This document shows, piece after piece, positions 28,774 to 37,713 of a stretch of 64,000 bases of DNA (position 1 is the first letter of the stretch; each line of letters starts with the position of its first letter). The DNA is taken from NCBI GenBank assembly GCA_947044365.1, contig OX345651.1, positions 4,670,426-4,734,425 on the forward strand. Reading direction: 5' to 3'. The position numbers and the translations under genes were made by a program. The notes below the pieces were generated by a model. That model had not been told where the DNA came from. It searched no databases and saw only the letters and a list, made by a program, of their open reading frames with translations. Origin of the DNA: Petrosia ficiformis (lineage: Eukaryota > Porifera > Demospongiae > Haplosclerida > Petrosiidae).

Positions 28774-28901
28774 ATTATATATATATATATGAATATATAA
28801 TTGCAACATACTTTAAAGTTTTGGTTCTTCAGGAACTGTAACACATTAGCAAGAGCTTGTTTATCTGAGTTGACTTCCGGATTGAGAAGTTGTCCAGCCA
28901 T
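13686..28901 (-). CDS. TAF5: TAF5, WD40 and LisH subunit of TFIID
   Basis: Scaffold subunit of the general transcription factor TFIID (also of SAGA in some lineages). Twenty-one minus-strand exons join in phase: 28901-28812, 25781-25702, 25330-25289, 22145-22106, 22055-21977, 21911-21788, 20824-20761, 20561-20507, 20289-20212, 19775-19666, 19237-19134, 18907-18788, 17373-17228, 17177-17147, 17015-16909, 15971-15890, 15824-15713, 14602-14489, 14437-14393, 14031-13909, 13765-13686. Lis[24 protein letters not shown]. The TAF5 N-terminal domain runs from [20 protein letters not shown] through [31 protein letters not shown] and FDGTPR to [18 protein letters not shown] precedes about six WD40 repeats ([68 protein letters not shown]). 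It ends soon after the last WD motif (LGQEW, stop at 13686), without the extra C-terminal tail of the human protein. An in-frame ATG at 28970 could add 23 residues. Intron 3 contains a POU homeobox exon. Confidence 0.93.
13795..13905. repeat. (GGAT)n in the last TAF5 intron
   Basis: GGAT-rich tract that starts a few bases after the exon 20 donor (minus sense) at 13908. Confidence 0.9.
14082..14235. repeat. (CATA)n tract in TAF5 intron 19
   Basis: CATACATA words with CTTACATA and TATATA variants lie between exons ending at 14393 and starting at 14031. Confidence 0.9.
14780..15352. repeat. 20-base minisatellite in TAF5 intron 17, about 28 copies
   Basis: The unit is TCCGGACAATATTGCACTTG, extremely regular. 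Variation is confined to two places: TCCGG, TCTGG or ACTGG at the start, and ATTGCAC or ATTACAC inside. It reads open in several frames on both strands because 20-base units cycle through all three frames without stops. That is a property of the repeat, not evidence of a protein. Confidence 0.95.
15400..15570. mobile_element. MITE with perfect 25-base terminal inverted repeats
   Basis: CACCATACACTAGGCAACAT.. at the left end is repeated as a perfect reverse complement at the right end (25 bases, arms starting CACCATACAC). The internal sequence of about 120 bases also folds back partly (TTGTTG.CTGTAA). It lies in TAF5 intron 17, right after the 20-base array. Confidence 0.85.
15995..16868 (-). 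mobile_element. MITE family M1, copy C, with inverted duplication of its 68-base array
   Basis: About 5.5 units run in one direction (16003-16398), meet near 16405, then about six run in the opposite direction (16410-16822), giving a palindrome of about 800 bases. The right end (TTGAATGTGAACAGAC) is the family's terminal repeat in reverse. It lies in TAF5 intron 15. Confidence 0.85.
17020..17142. repeat. (GTAT)n in TAF5 intron 14
   Basis: It fills the intron between the exon 14 donor at 17146 and the exon 15 acceptor at 17017/17016. Confidence 0.95.
17640..18800 (-). repeat. 28-base minisatellite made of copies of the TAF5 exon 12 donor junction, about 40 copies
   Basis: On the gene strand the unit is TTAATACTTATAACAG followed by GTATTACTAG and TA. 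The last bases of exon 12 (ATTAATACTTATAACAG) and its donor GTATTACTAG (18787 downward) are themselves the first unit. The intron then repeats this junction about 40 times before exon 13. Confidence 0.92.
18925..19110. repeat. (GGAT)n-type repeat in TAF5 intron 11
   Basis: GGAT/GAATGAAT words lie between exons 11 and 12. Confidence 0.9.
19330..19620. repeat. 19-base minisatellite in TAF5 intron 10
   Basis: The unit is GGGTGCAGTACCATTAGAA with GGGTAC and CAGTATC variants, about 15 copies. Confidence 0.9.
19855..20100 (+). mobile_element. MITE family M1, copy D, without unit amplification
   Basis: Left end GTCACATTCATAATGATTTC, body GCAATGGATTGGAATTTGAC and right end AAACTAAGGTCACGGAC..GAACATGAAC. 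The 68-base region is diverged and single. Confidence 0.65.
20571..20760. repeat. (GGAT)n-type repeat in TAF5 intron 7
   Basis: GGAT and GAATGAAT words fill the intron between exons 7 and 8. Confidence 0.9.
21540..21778. repeat. (CA)n and (CATA)n in TAF5 intron 6
   Basis: ACAC run at 21546-21567, then CATA words up to the exon 6 donor at 21787. Confidence 0.9.
22152..22925. repeat. Complex GTAT/AT repeat with three tandem units of about 127 bases
   Basis: Directly upstream (gene sense) of the TAF5 exon 4 acceptor. A unit of about 125-127 bases containing CACTGTATGCATGTTTGCAT occurs three times (22430-22800). ORFs here are repeat translations. Confidence 0.9.
23280..23285 (-). terminator. 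Polyadenylation signal of the POU exon
   Basis: AATAAA on the minus strand, 37 bases past the POU stop codon. It supports an independent transcript end inside the TAF5 intron. Confidence 0.6.
23323..24586 (-). CDS. POU homeodomain transcription factor, terminal exon nested in TAF5 intron 3
   Basis: Sequence-specific nuclear transcription factor. The first in-frame ATG after the acceptor is at 24396 (MSAQSRVPF), giving 357 residues, but the frame is open back to a strong acceptor at 24588/24587. That acceptor is preceded by a long pyrimidine tract, and the extra 63 codons are acidic ([11 protein letters not shown]), so an upstream exon is likely. A Ser/Thr/Pro/Gln-rich region is followed by the POU-specific domain ([50 protein letters not shown]), a linker of about 20 residues and the homeodomain ([10 protein letters not shown] ... 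[11 protein letters not shown]). Cys50 is the POU hallmark; the usual WFCNRRQ is WFCNKRQ here. VGQ and LERW recall class VI and GYTQ recalls other classes, so class is unclear. Stop at 23323-23325. Confidence 0.9.
25388..25680. repeat. (CATA)n/(GTAT)n tract in TAF5 intron 2
   Basis: CATA words switch strand sense to GTAT words around 25460, so the tract is partly self-complementary. It lies between exons 2 and 3. Confidence 0.9.
26200..26545. repeat. Dispersed repeat family R2, copy 1 (TAF5 intron 1)
   Basis: The stretch 26385-26532 (AAGAAGTCATGAAATTATGT ... CTGTGGTTTGTATAAGTA) has an inverted copy at 31580-31738. A local duplication (AGCACACCTTTGATAAAA at 26158 and 26309) lies beside it. 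Confidence 0.75.
26755..26965. mobile_element. AT-rich inverted-repeat family R3, copy 1
   Basis: TTTAGTTAACTAAAACAA-type ends and an inner word GTTTTAGTTTTAGT also occur at 34385-34585 and 54605-54712, giving three dispersed copies. It lies in TAF5 intron 1. Confidence 0.65.
27695..28005. repeat. Three tandem units of about 92 bases in TAF5 intron 1
   Basis: The unit contains TTTTTATAACCACAACAGA and ATGTGTGGAAAATGGCCAAT. The first unit has a further internal duplication (AATGTTTGGAAAA twice). Confidence 0.85.
28437..28700. mobile_element. Palindromic MITE family P, copy 1
   Basis: Two self-complementary modules. The first runs from AGTATGCTAACAGGTCCTAT to its reverse complement and encloses a second hairpin, GATGTGATATAGCCC..GGCTATATCACATC. 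The second runs from TATGGTGACATCTCCTGCAT to GATGATGTCACCATCATA. It lies in TAF5 intron 1. Confidence 0.85.
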
Positions 28902-28970
28902 GATCTTGTTTTTTTTAATGATTTCACAGTGATACTGGGTAGTGATATATTCATAAACTGGTGATGGCAT

Positions 28971-29252
28971 ACAACTGGGCCAAACTAAGAGAGAGAGAGG
29001 GGAACTGTTAACGACTGCTAAGCTGCTTGTCGAAGTCGGACTACAAGGGTGTCAGAAAAAGACACCTGTCAAATACAAACTGAGGGTGAAAGTAGTGGAT
29101 CGTCCCGATAATGCCGATATTATCTCGTATCTGCTGTTTCTTCACTTTTATATCAGTATTATCGTGCATGTTCGTGTACTCCCGTATACTATACCCACGT
29201 GCTGTCCAAACTACACCCACTTTAGGTGGAGGCAGACATTTTTTGATCAGAA
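28971..29252. promoter_or_regulatory. Bidirectional promoter region between TAF5 and CASC3
   Basis: This interval of about 280 bases separates the divergent TAF5 and CASC3 starts. It is less AT-rich than the surrounding introns and has a GA tract at 28987-29001. No coding frame is conserved. Promoter function is inferred from the head-to-head arrangement. Confidence 0.55.
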
Positions 29253-32200
29253 ATGGAGATTGTACTGGAATCTGAAACAAAGAAAGGTGTGATCATCTTC
29301 ATGAATACCTAAAATACCATTTATAATTCTGTGTTCAAGATGTTAATTGCATATCTCTGTTTTAACAGATGAGAAAATACCAGAAAATGATCATGATGTT
29401 ATAAATCATGCTGAAGAAGAAGAGGAGGAGGAAGATGATAGAGAAGTAGATCGTCGGAGACAAAGACAAGTTGACTCTGAAGAAGACTCTGATGAGGAGA
29501 GAGTGGAGGATCATGAAGGTACATATATGTGTAAGAATTGAGGAGTGAGTGGAGGATCGTAAAGGTGTGTAAGAACTGAGGAGTGAGTGGAGGATCGTAA
29601 AGGTGTGTAAGAACTGAGGAGCAGGTTAAGGTGCATATGTAAGTAAGAATAGTCAGATCAAGATAATGAAGAATGGGTGAAGGATTGTGGTGAGCAAGAT
29701 AATGAAGAATGGGTGAAGGATTGTGAGATCAAAATAATGTGAGATCAAAACGTTTAGAAATGGTACTTATGAAATATCATTAATCAGAAAAGAGAATACA
29801 TGTACAGAATTAACATATACATGTTAAAACACATGTAAGGTACATGTACAGAAATATCATATACATGTTAAAACACATGTAAGGTACATGTACAGAAATA
29901 TCATATACATGTTAAAACACATGTAAGGTACATGTACAGAAATATCATATACATGTTAAAACACATGTAAGGTACATGTACAGAATTAACATATACATGT
30001 TAAAACACATGTAAGGTACATGTACATATACATGTTAAAACACATGTAAGGTACATGTACATATACATGTTAAAACACATGTAAGGTACATGTACAGAAT
30101 TAACATATACATGTTAAAACACATGTAAGGTACATGTACAGAAATATCATATACATGTTAAAACACATGTAAGGTACATGTACAGAATTATCATATACAT
30201 GTTAAAACACATGTAAGGTGCATGTATAGAATTATCATATACATGTTAAAACACATGTAAGGTACATGTACAGAATTATCATATACATGTTAAAACACAT
30301 GTAAGGTACATGTACAGAATTAACATATACATGTTAAAACACATGTAAGGTACATGTACAGAAATATCATATACATGTTAAAACACATGTAAGGTGCATG
30401 TATAGAAATATCATATACATGTTAAAACACATGTAAGGTACATGTACAGAAATATCATATACGTGTTAAAACACATGTAAGGTACATGTACATATACATG
30501 TTAAAACACATGTAAGGTACATGTACAGAATTATCATATACGTGTTAAAACACATGTAAGGTACATGTACAGAAATATCATATACATGTTAAAACACATG
30601 TAAGGTACATGTACAGAATTATCATATACATGTTAAATCACATGTAAGGTACATGTACAGAATTATCATATACATGTTAAAACACATGTAAGGTACATGT
30701 ACAGAATTAACATATACATGTTAAAACACATGTAAGGTACATGTACAGAATTATCATATACATGTTAAAACACATGTAAGATACATGTACCATATACATG
30801 TTAAAACACATGTAAGGTACATGTACCACTATACATGTTAAAACACATTAACATGTACATGTATTTGTATGGTGTGTGTATTAACAGACATGTTGTAATA
30901 TCCTTCTATATAGGAACTCTATTTAAGTTTCTTAGATAAATAAAATGATGTAATTAAATTATTACATGTAATTTTATTGTAGTAGACATATCATGAGTAA
31001 TCAGGATATGATGCTTCCTGTTATTGACTTGTACTTTTTTTTCGTGTTTTAATTGACTGTTTTCATATTTGTATTGATCCAGAACTATCCCACGGCAACC
31101 AGGAAGGTATAGTTGTTGATGGTCAACTAGATAGACAAACAAAGAATGAACAGGAGATGAATGAGGAAGAAAAGGTAGAAAACAAAAAAGAGGAGGAAGA
31201 AAAGAAAGAAGAGGAGGAGGAGAAGAAAGAGGAGAAAGATGAGGAGGAGAAGAAAGAGGAGAAAGATGAGGAGGAGGAGAAGAAAGAGGAGGAGGAGGAG
31301 AAAGATGAGCAGGAGGAGAAAGATGAGGAGGAGGAGGAAGAGAAGAAGGATGATGAAGATTGGTCAAGTGTAAGCTTCATTCTGTGGTTTTACATGTACA
31401 TGTACAGTAGTATAGTAATGTACATGCAGGGTAGATGTACACAAGAATGCATGTACATATAAATACATGTTTATGTACAAGTATTTCTATAATTAGTACT
31501 ATTTTAGTTAACCACAATCATAATCAAATTTAGTCATTACAGGATACATGTACATGTAGTATATTACACATTCAAAATAGTATAGTACTTATACAAACCA
31601 CAGAATACAATAATTTCATGCTTGAGTGAGAACAAAAACATCCTGATATAACCTCAGTACTCCTAACATAATTCTTATACCATATGAGACTATATAAATG
31701 TAACATTATTTCATGACTTCTTATATGAAGAAACAACCTTAAATTTAGTTAATTAGATCAAGTTCATTAATCTTTATATACATGTACTATACATGTACAT
31801 GTACATATTACACTCTGTTGATTGTACATATAATATAGGATAGTTGATGTACATGTACATACACATGTACATGTACATATTACACTCTGTTGATTGTACA
31901 TGTATTATAGCCTATAATACATGTACAATCAACAGAGTGTAATATGTACATGTACATGTGTACATATGTGTACATGTACATATTACACTCTACATGTATT
32001 ATAGGATAATTGATGTACATGTACATACACATGTACATGTACATATTACACTCTGTTGATTGTACATGTATTATAGCCTATAATACATGTACAATCAACA
32101 GAGTGTAATATGTACATGTACATATGTGTACATATGTGTACATGTACATATTACACTCTACATGTATTATAGGATAATTGATGTACATGTACACATATGT

Positions 32201-35200
32201 ACATGTACATATTACACTCTGTTGATTGTACATGTATTATAGCCTATAATACATGTACAATCAACAGAGTGTAATATGTACATGTACATATGTGTACATA
32301 TGTGTACATGTACATATTACACTCTGTTTCTCATATTATAGGACAATGGATGCCAGGAACCAAGGCAGTCACCAGAGGGAGAAGAAGAAGAAAAAGAAGA
32401 TGAGGAAGAACAAATTGAAGAAATACCAAAGGAAAGTCCAATGTATGTACCTAAGGGTCCTTATTATCTTCATGATAGTCGAGCAGAACAGGACAATGAA
32501 GAGAATGATGAAGATGGACAAACAAGGTAATACTTTGGGATAAAATTCACACTACCTTACTGGACCAGATTAGGAGATTAATGACTAGTCTCCATTAACA
32601 TTCAGTGACTGGTGACATCACAGAAAATAGCCTATATATTTGTATATATATCATATATCAAGTCTAAATCCATAAATAGATGGAACAGTTGAATATAAAT
32701 TTCATATTTTGTGAAAGGAATTTGTTCCCACATGTAACAAAATGAACTTGACAATGGAGATTTAAAACTATATTAAAGTCTGTTCACATTCACAATGACC
32801 TCAAAATTGTAATGTGATGAGTTATATGTAATATAATGTATAGTTTAATGTCATAAGGTTAATACATGATTAAATAATGAAGCAATGGATTGAAATTTGA
32901 CATAAGCAAAAAAGAATTGGAAAGATAAAATTTATAATATTAAAATGGTGCTGGTAAAAAGATTGTTAGTCATTCCAAACTAAAGTTATGAACATTTTTC
33001 TGAGGTCATGCTGAACATGAATGACTTATATTTCAATCCTTCATTTATGTATGTATATACATGTATAGTATGATGGTGACATCATCCCTTTGATGTGGTG
33101 AGTTCTATATATTGTATATAGACCTTCTATGTGCACACTATGCAGGAGATGTCACCATCATACAATATATTGTATATAGTATGCTAACAGGTCCTATATA
33201 CTGCATATACATGTAGGACCCTCATTTTGTGTCCTCGGATGTGATATAGCCCTCGCAGGCTTGGGCTATATCACATTTCTCGGACACAAAACTCAGGTCC
33301 TATATTTTGTATATAAGACCTATTAGCATACTATATAATATACATATATATATATATATATAGGCAACCTGTCACTCTTAGTCGTTCAGAAGAGGCACAA
33401 AAATGGGAACATGATTTATATGATGAACAACAGCAAAGACCAAGAGAAGAATGGGAGAAACAAAGAGTGAGATTTCAATAATTGATATAAATAGATTCAT
33501 AAAAAAATTTTTTTTTATATTGCAGGATAAGAATCATTATGAACAGCTTGAGTGAGTTGAATAATGTTATATAACCACTGATATATATATTCATTATGTA
33601 TTGTGTATGACAATACATAATGAATATATCCTTTATTTCTCTTTGGAAAAATAAACTTTTAATTAAACACTTGTGATCAAGTGCTGGCCAATGAAGTTTG
33701 GCATCTAAGAAGATATACCAATAAGCTTCTTAGATATAGAATTTCAATGGCTTCGTTAATAAAGTGGATAGTGAGAGTTTAAAAGCATGCATTTCTCTAA
33801 ACATTGAATTTTCATAAATACAGTCATATATGTATATTATATATGTATATTATATAGTATCCTAACAGGTCCTATATACAAAGTATAGGAGCTGAGTCTT
33901 GTGTCTGAGGATGTGATATAGCCTGAGCCTGTGAGGGCTATATCACATCCGAGGACACAAAACGAGGGTCCTATATTCAGTATATACTGTAGGATCATTA
34001 GCATACTATATACTGTATGATGGTGACATTTCCTGCATAGTGTAGACAGAGTGGTCAGACAGGTCTAGCATAGTGTACACAGAGTGATCAGACAGGTCTA
34101 TATTAAAACATATAGACCTCCTCTTACATCTAATATATACACCTCACCACATTAAAGGGATGATGTCATGATACATGTATATATGTATGATGGTGACATC
34201 ATCCCTTTGGTGTGGTGAGTTCTATATATTGTAGATATATAGACCTTCCAATGCAGGAGATGTAACCATCATACAATATATTATATATAGTATGGTAACA
34301 GGCTCGGGCTATATCACATCCTTGGACACAAAACTCAGGTCCTATATTTTGTATATAGGACCTGTTAGCATACTATATATATTACATATAACTTAGGGTT
34401 GTTTTAGTTTGACAAAAATGACTAATAGTTTCTCACATATTTATAGTTTCATTAGCCATTAGACTTACTAAAAGTTTTTTGGTTTTAGTTAAAAGTGGGT
34501 CAATTTTCATTTTAGTTAGTTATAGTTATTACAGTAGACTTGTAATTTAGTTATAGTTTAGTTAACTAAAGCAACACTAATATATATATGGATTATATAT
34601 TACATATAATTAAAATTAATTATAATTATACATGTAACTATATATTGTGTAGGCAACGAAGACAGTCCGGAGAAGATACCAGAAGAGGAGGAAGAGGACA
34701 ACGTGGTACTAGATTAGGTCAATACTTACCAAGAAGAGATTATGAGGGGAGACAAAGATATAGAGATCAAAGAGAATCATCAGGAAGAAGAGTTGAGCAA
34801 TTTGAGGGAACTGATCAAAGAAGATATCGAGGACAACAAAGAAATGAAAGAACAAATAGAAAATATGATGAATGGGATTTCAAAGAAGATAAACGACAGG
34901 AAGATAGAGGAAGACGAAAGCCAAGAGAACATCATAGGGAGAGGAAAAATGAATCTAGTTCACAAGTGGTGCCTGCAACAGAAGATTGGGACGATAGTGA
35001 ACAAAAGGGTGATGACCCTCCATCACCTATGAGGTCAAGACCGGTTGGTAACAATCGTGGTGAATCACTATTCCTAAACAGGAATTTACCCACTTCTGAT
35101 ATCTTTACTTCCAAAGTATTTTCACTGAACAGTCAAACGAACCAGTTAATTGTAAAAGATGTTGATCCAAAAGTTAGATCAAAACCTGGGCAAAGAAGAT

Positions 35201-37139
35201 TGATTGGACGTGGTCGAGGACGTGTGGCAGCAAAACATGCACCGCTGAGGCCAGGAAGAGGAGATGATACTTCCAATTCTCTTGTTACTGACACTGTAAA
35301 GAATCCTCGAAGACCAGGAACCGAAGAGAAAACTTCCAATCCACTTGTTAGTGATACTGTAAGAAACTCTGGAGATATAAAAGTGATTAAACCATTCAGT
35401 GAGCGTTCAGAAGAATTAAGAAATGATAAGAACCATTTAGCTATTGAAGAACCTAAGACAGAAACCTCTGTTGAAGAACCTCGATTATCAGAAGATATGG
35501 ACACTGAAACTAGCACTAAAGTACCTACAGATGAAGACAAGACCAGTGTACAACCTACAAAACCGAAACGCTATTCTTCAAGACGTCAAAAGACAGGAGG
35601 GAATATAGAACCTGACTTTAATGGAGTCACTGAACCAGGTAGTGATTATACATTCATATAGTGTTTGGGAGATTAGCATACACTTTCACTGATTTTAATT
35701 TGGATGATCAACTTAGGTCTGTTCACATTCACAATGACCTCAAAATAAGGATGTTATGACATTATGTGTACTATAGTGTATAGTTTAATGTCATAAGGTT
35801 AATACATGATTATACTGTAACTCAATAATGAAGCAGTGGATTGAAATGCATACGCAAAAAAAGGAAGGATAATTATATGAAAATGGTATTTGTAAACTGA
35901 TTATTGCTCAATCTAATCTGAAGTTATGAACATATTTCTGAGGTCACAGTGAATATGAATGTGCTTTATTTTGTTTGTTAAACAAAATTGAACCAGCCCA
36001 TTCCAGATAACAAGTATAACTTTTCTGTGTTTCACTTTTACTCAACTATAATTACTATACATATGTAGAGATTATATATATGGATTTACAGACATGGGGT
36101 TAATTACAATGCAATGTAATATACACATGTATTACTATTATTACCTAAGTCAATGTAATATATTACCTAAGTCAATGTACTATTACTATTATCTTAAAAT
36201 CAGTACATTACTATTACCTCATAAGTCCATGTAATATTTATATACTATCTAAATTAATTACTATTACCTTAAAAATCGGTAGATTACTATTACTACCTAA
36301 GTCAGTGTTACTGTTATGGATTACTATAGTATTGAGGGTTTCTTTTGAAATTCTTTCATGATTTAAATCAAATGATTATTGCATTAATGTTCATGAGTCT
36401 CATAAACAAGTGTGCACCTTTCTGGCCAAAAACATTTCCCTCCAATACTAAAAAAAAGTCTCTCTACTGGCTCTACTACTTCAAATAAACATATCACTTA
36501 GAGTCAATTACTATTACCTCAACATTGAGATTGTATACTAATACTATTACTTGACTGTTATTATGTAGTTTGAAATGTAGTTGAACCTGTCAGTTGTAAC
36601 CTTATCTTAGTCAACATAAAAACCAGCTGCAATCCACCTAATACATCTGCACTATACTATTCTTTACATACACACATCTGCTTACAGGTATTAACAATGC
36701 AGAGATAATGCAACAACCATCCCTTCTTCCCGGTCCATATCATTGGCCTTATGGCCCTTCTCCTGTGGTTGACCCGATGCAACAGCATCAAATGATGATG
36801 GCAATGATGCAGAACCCTGCCGTCATGCAGCAACAAATCATGTTTTATCAGCACCAATTAAGAATGTTGCACGATGTATACCCCCAAGGACTCCACGTTC
36901 CCATTCCAGGTAGCCACCCTGTTCCCTTTTCTGGTACCCATCCCATGATGCATGAACAATTTACCAATTCATCTCAACCTGTCCTACCCACTGAAGGTGA
37001 CGAAAGTTCCAGACAATTGAAATTTGTTCCTTCGATGGGAGGACCTGATAATGAAAGAGTTCCACAAGAAGGATCTACCCAGAAACCAAGTCGAGCAATA
37101 CCTATTGTACCCCCTAGTGAACAACATAGTGAACAATAA
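29253..37139 (+). CDS. CASC3: CASC3 / Barentsz (MLN51), exon junction complex core protein
   Basis: CASC3 binds eIF4A3 and RNA in the exon junction complex, acting in mRNA localisation and nonsense-mediated decay. Eight exons: 29253-29286, 29369-29518, 31083-31369, 32342-32526, 33364-33466, 33526-33551, 34653-35638, 36688-37139. A very acidic N-terminal half includes a Glu/Lys run of about 55 residues (31170-31355). Next come the SELOR-type motifs YVPKGPYYLHDSR and KWEHDLYDEQQQRPREEW, then an RGG/Arg-rich region (GGRGQRGTRLGQYLPRRDY), LFLNRNLP and KPKRYSSRRQK, the last close to human AKRYSSQRQR. A Met/Gln/Pro-rich tail (PYHWPYGPSPVV, MMMAMMQNPAVMQQQ) ends at a TAA at 37137-37139. The overall sequence is divergent, so the call rests on the two SELOR blocks and the RYSS-RQ motif in the correct order. 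Confidence 0.86.
29519..29745 (+). repeat. Tandem copies of the CASC3 exon 2 donor junction
   Basis: The exon end GAGTGGAGGATCATGAAG plus GT (29519) is followed by two copies, GAGTGGAGGATCGTAAAG plus GTGTGTAAG (donor-like GT at 29565 and 29603). A second small duplication (GAAGAATGGGTGAAGGATTG) follows at 29667-29733. Confidence 0.85.
29800..30855. repeat. Minisatellite of about 44 bases in CASC3 intron 2, about 24 copies
   Basis: The unit contains ATACATGTTAAAACACATGT and AAGGTACATGTACAGAATTA. Each unit includes AAGGTACAT, the same nine bases as the authentic exon 2 donor (AAG plus GTACAT). A shorter unit lacking AGAATTATC occurs several times. Confidence 0.9.
31570..31740. repeat. Dispersed repeat family R2, copy 2, inverted (CASC3 intron 3)
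   Basis: Reverse-complement match to 26385-26532, including TATACCATATGAGACTATA and ATTTCATGCTTGAGTGAGAA. The two copies lie 5 kb apart in different genes, consistent with a mobile element. Confidence 0.75.
31780..32335. repeat. Three near-perfect palindromes in CASC3 intron 3
   Basis: ACATATTACACTCTGTTGAT, TGTACATGTATTATAGCC and then the reverse complement form hairpins of about 90-110 bases centred near 31911, 32077 and 32242. The three copies are spaced about 166 bases apart with linking copies of GATAATTGATGTACATGTAC. Confidence 0.88.
32778..33025 (+). mobile_element. MITE family M1, copy E, complete with one 68-base unit
   Basis: The left terminus GTCTGTTCACATTCACAATG and right terminus TGAGGTCATGCTGAACATGA are imperfect inverted repeats. 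The body has GCAATGGATTGAAATTTGAC. It lies in CASC3 intron 4. Confidence 0.82.
33068..33345. mobile_element. Palindromic MITE family P, copy 2, opposite orientation
   Basis: Same two modules as 28437-28700 but in reverse order: ATGGTGACATCATCCCTTTG to the GACATC..CATCAT end, then the AGTATGCTAACAGGTCCTAT hairpin. It lies immediately before CASC3 exon 5. Confidence 0.85.
33852..34388. mobile_element. Palindromic MITE family P, copies 3 and 4, compound
   Basis: A first element (33852-34180) is followed directly by a second, partly deleted one (34185-34388) in opposite orientation. Both have ATGGTGACAT and CTGTTAGCATACTATA ends. Confidence 0.75.
34390..34585. mobile_element. AT-rich inverted-repeat family R3, copy 2
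   Basis: Shares TTAGACTTACTAAAAG and ATTACAGTAGACTTGTAATT with the copy at 26755. It ends TTAGTTAACTAAAGCAA, complementary to its left end GTTGTTTTAGTTTG. It lies in CASC3 intron 6. Confidence 0.65.
35717..35963 (+). mobile_element. MITE family M1, copy F
   Basis: Termini GTCTGTTCACATTCACAATG and GAGGTCACAGTGAATATGAA, with one 68-base unit. It lies in CASC3 intron 7. Confidence 0.82.
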
Positions 37140-37713
37140 CTCAGTTTCATTTTCTCAACTTAAAGTCTTAATTAATTAATAAGTTTATCTATTTATTTAT
37201 GAATAATAAATTAGTGGGCGTGGCTGTTTGTCTGCTGGTTCATTTTATGATCATAGCTGTGACCTTTTGCATCACGATTGAGCTAAAGATTGAGAGCTGA
37301 GGTAAGAGATATAGATAATCTTGCATGACGATTGGAAGATTATATATTAACAATTATACTATATTGTCAACTAGACTGCATGTATTATATATATATATAC
37401 TGACTAAACTCAATCTTGTTGTACAGACTGAGTTGATTCTGTATTTGTATACCTACATATATATATATATACCTCCTTGTATGAAGGGGATGTGTCAGAA
37501 TGCTTATGTCATATAAGTGCTATTAAAGATCGCTATATTTCATCTCTATTTTATGATCAACCAACGTATAATGTTAGATTGATGTGTGACGCCATCCTCA
37601 AAATGTTTTATTTAATGTGGTATGAAATGTGATTGATTTAATTAATGTCGATTAGATCAATTTGATGTGAATTGAATATTGAGATCATGTGTATTATCAT
37701 TTAGGATCTAGTT
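37140..37713. other. Spacer between CASC3 and PIKFYVE
   Basis: It holds the CASC3 3' end and the 5' region of PIKFYVE. A splice acceptor-like TTTAG stands just before GATCTAGTTATG at 37705, so the first coding exon listed for PIKFYVE may be preceded by a noncoding exon. I see no other gene. Confidence 0.55.
37205..37210 (+). terminator. CASC3 polyadenylation signal
   Basis: AATAAA lies 66 bases after the CASC3 stop codon, at a normal distance for a 3' end. Confidence 0.55.

Noticed and set aside
29347..29541. Separate small acidic gene
   Set aside because: It is CASC3 exon 2 (29369-29518), which joins in phase to the 29253 start and to exon 3.
30954..31380. Minus-strand Pro- and Ser-rich frames
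   Set aside because: Antisense of the Glu/Lys-rich CASC3 exon 3.
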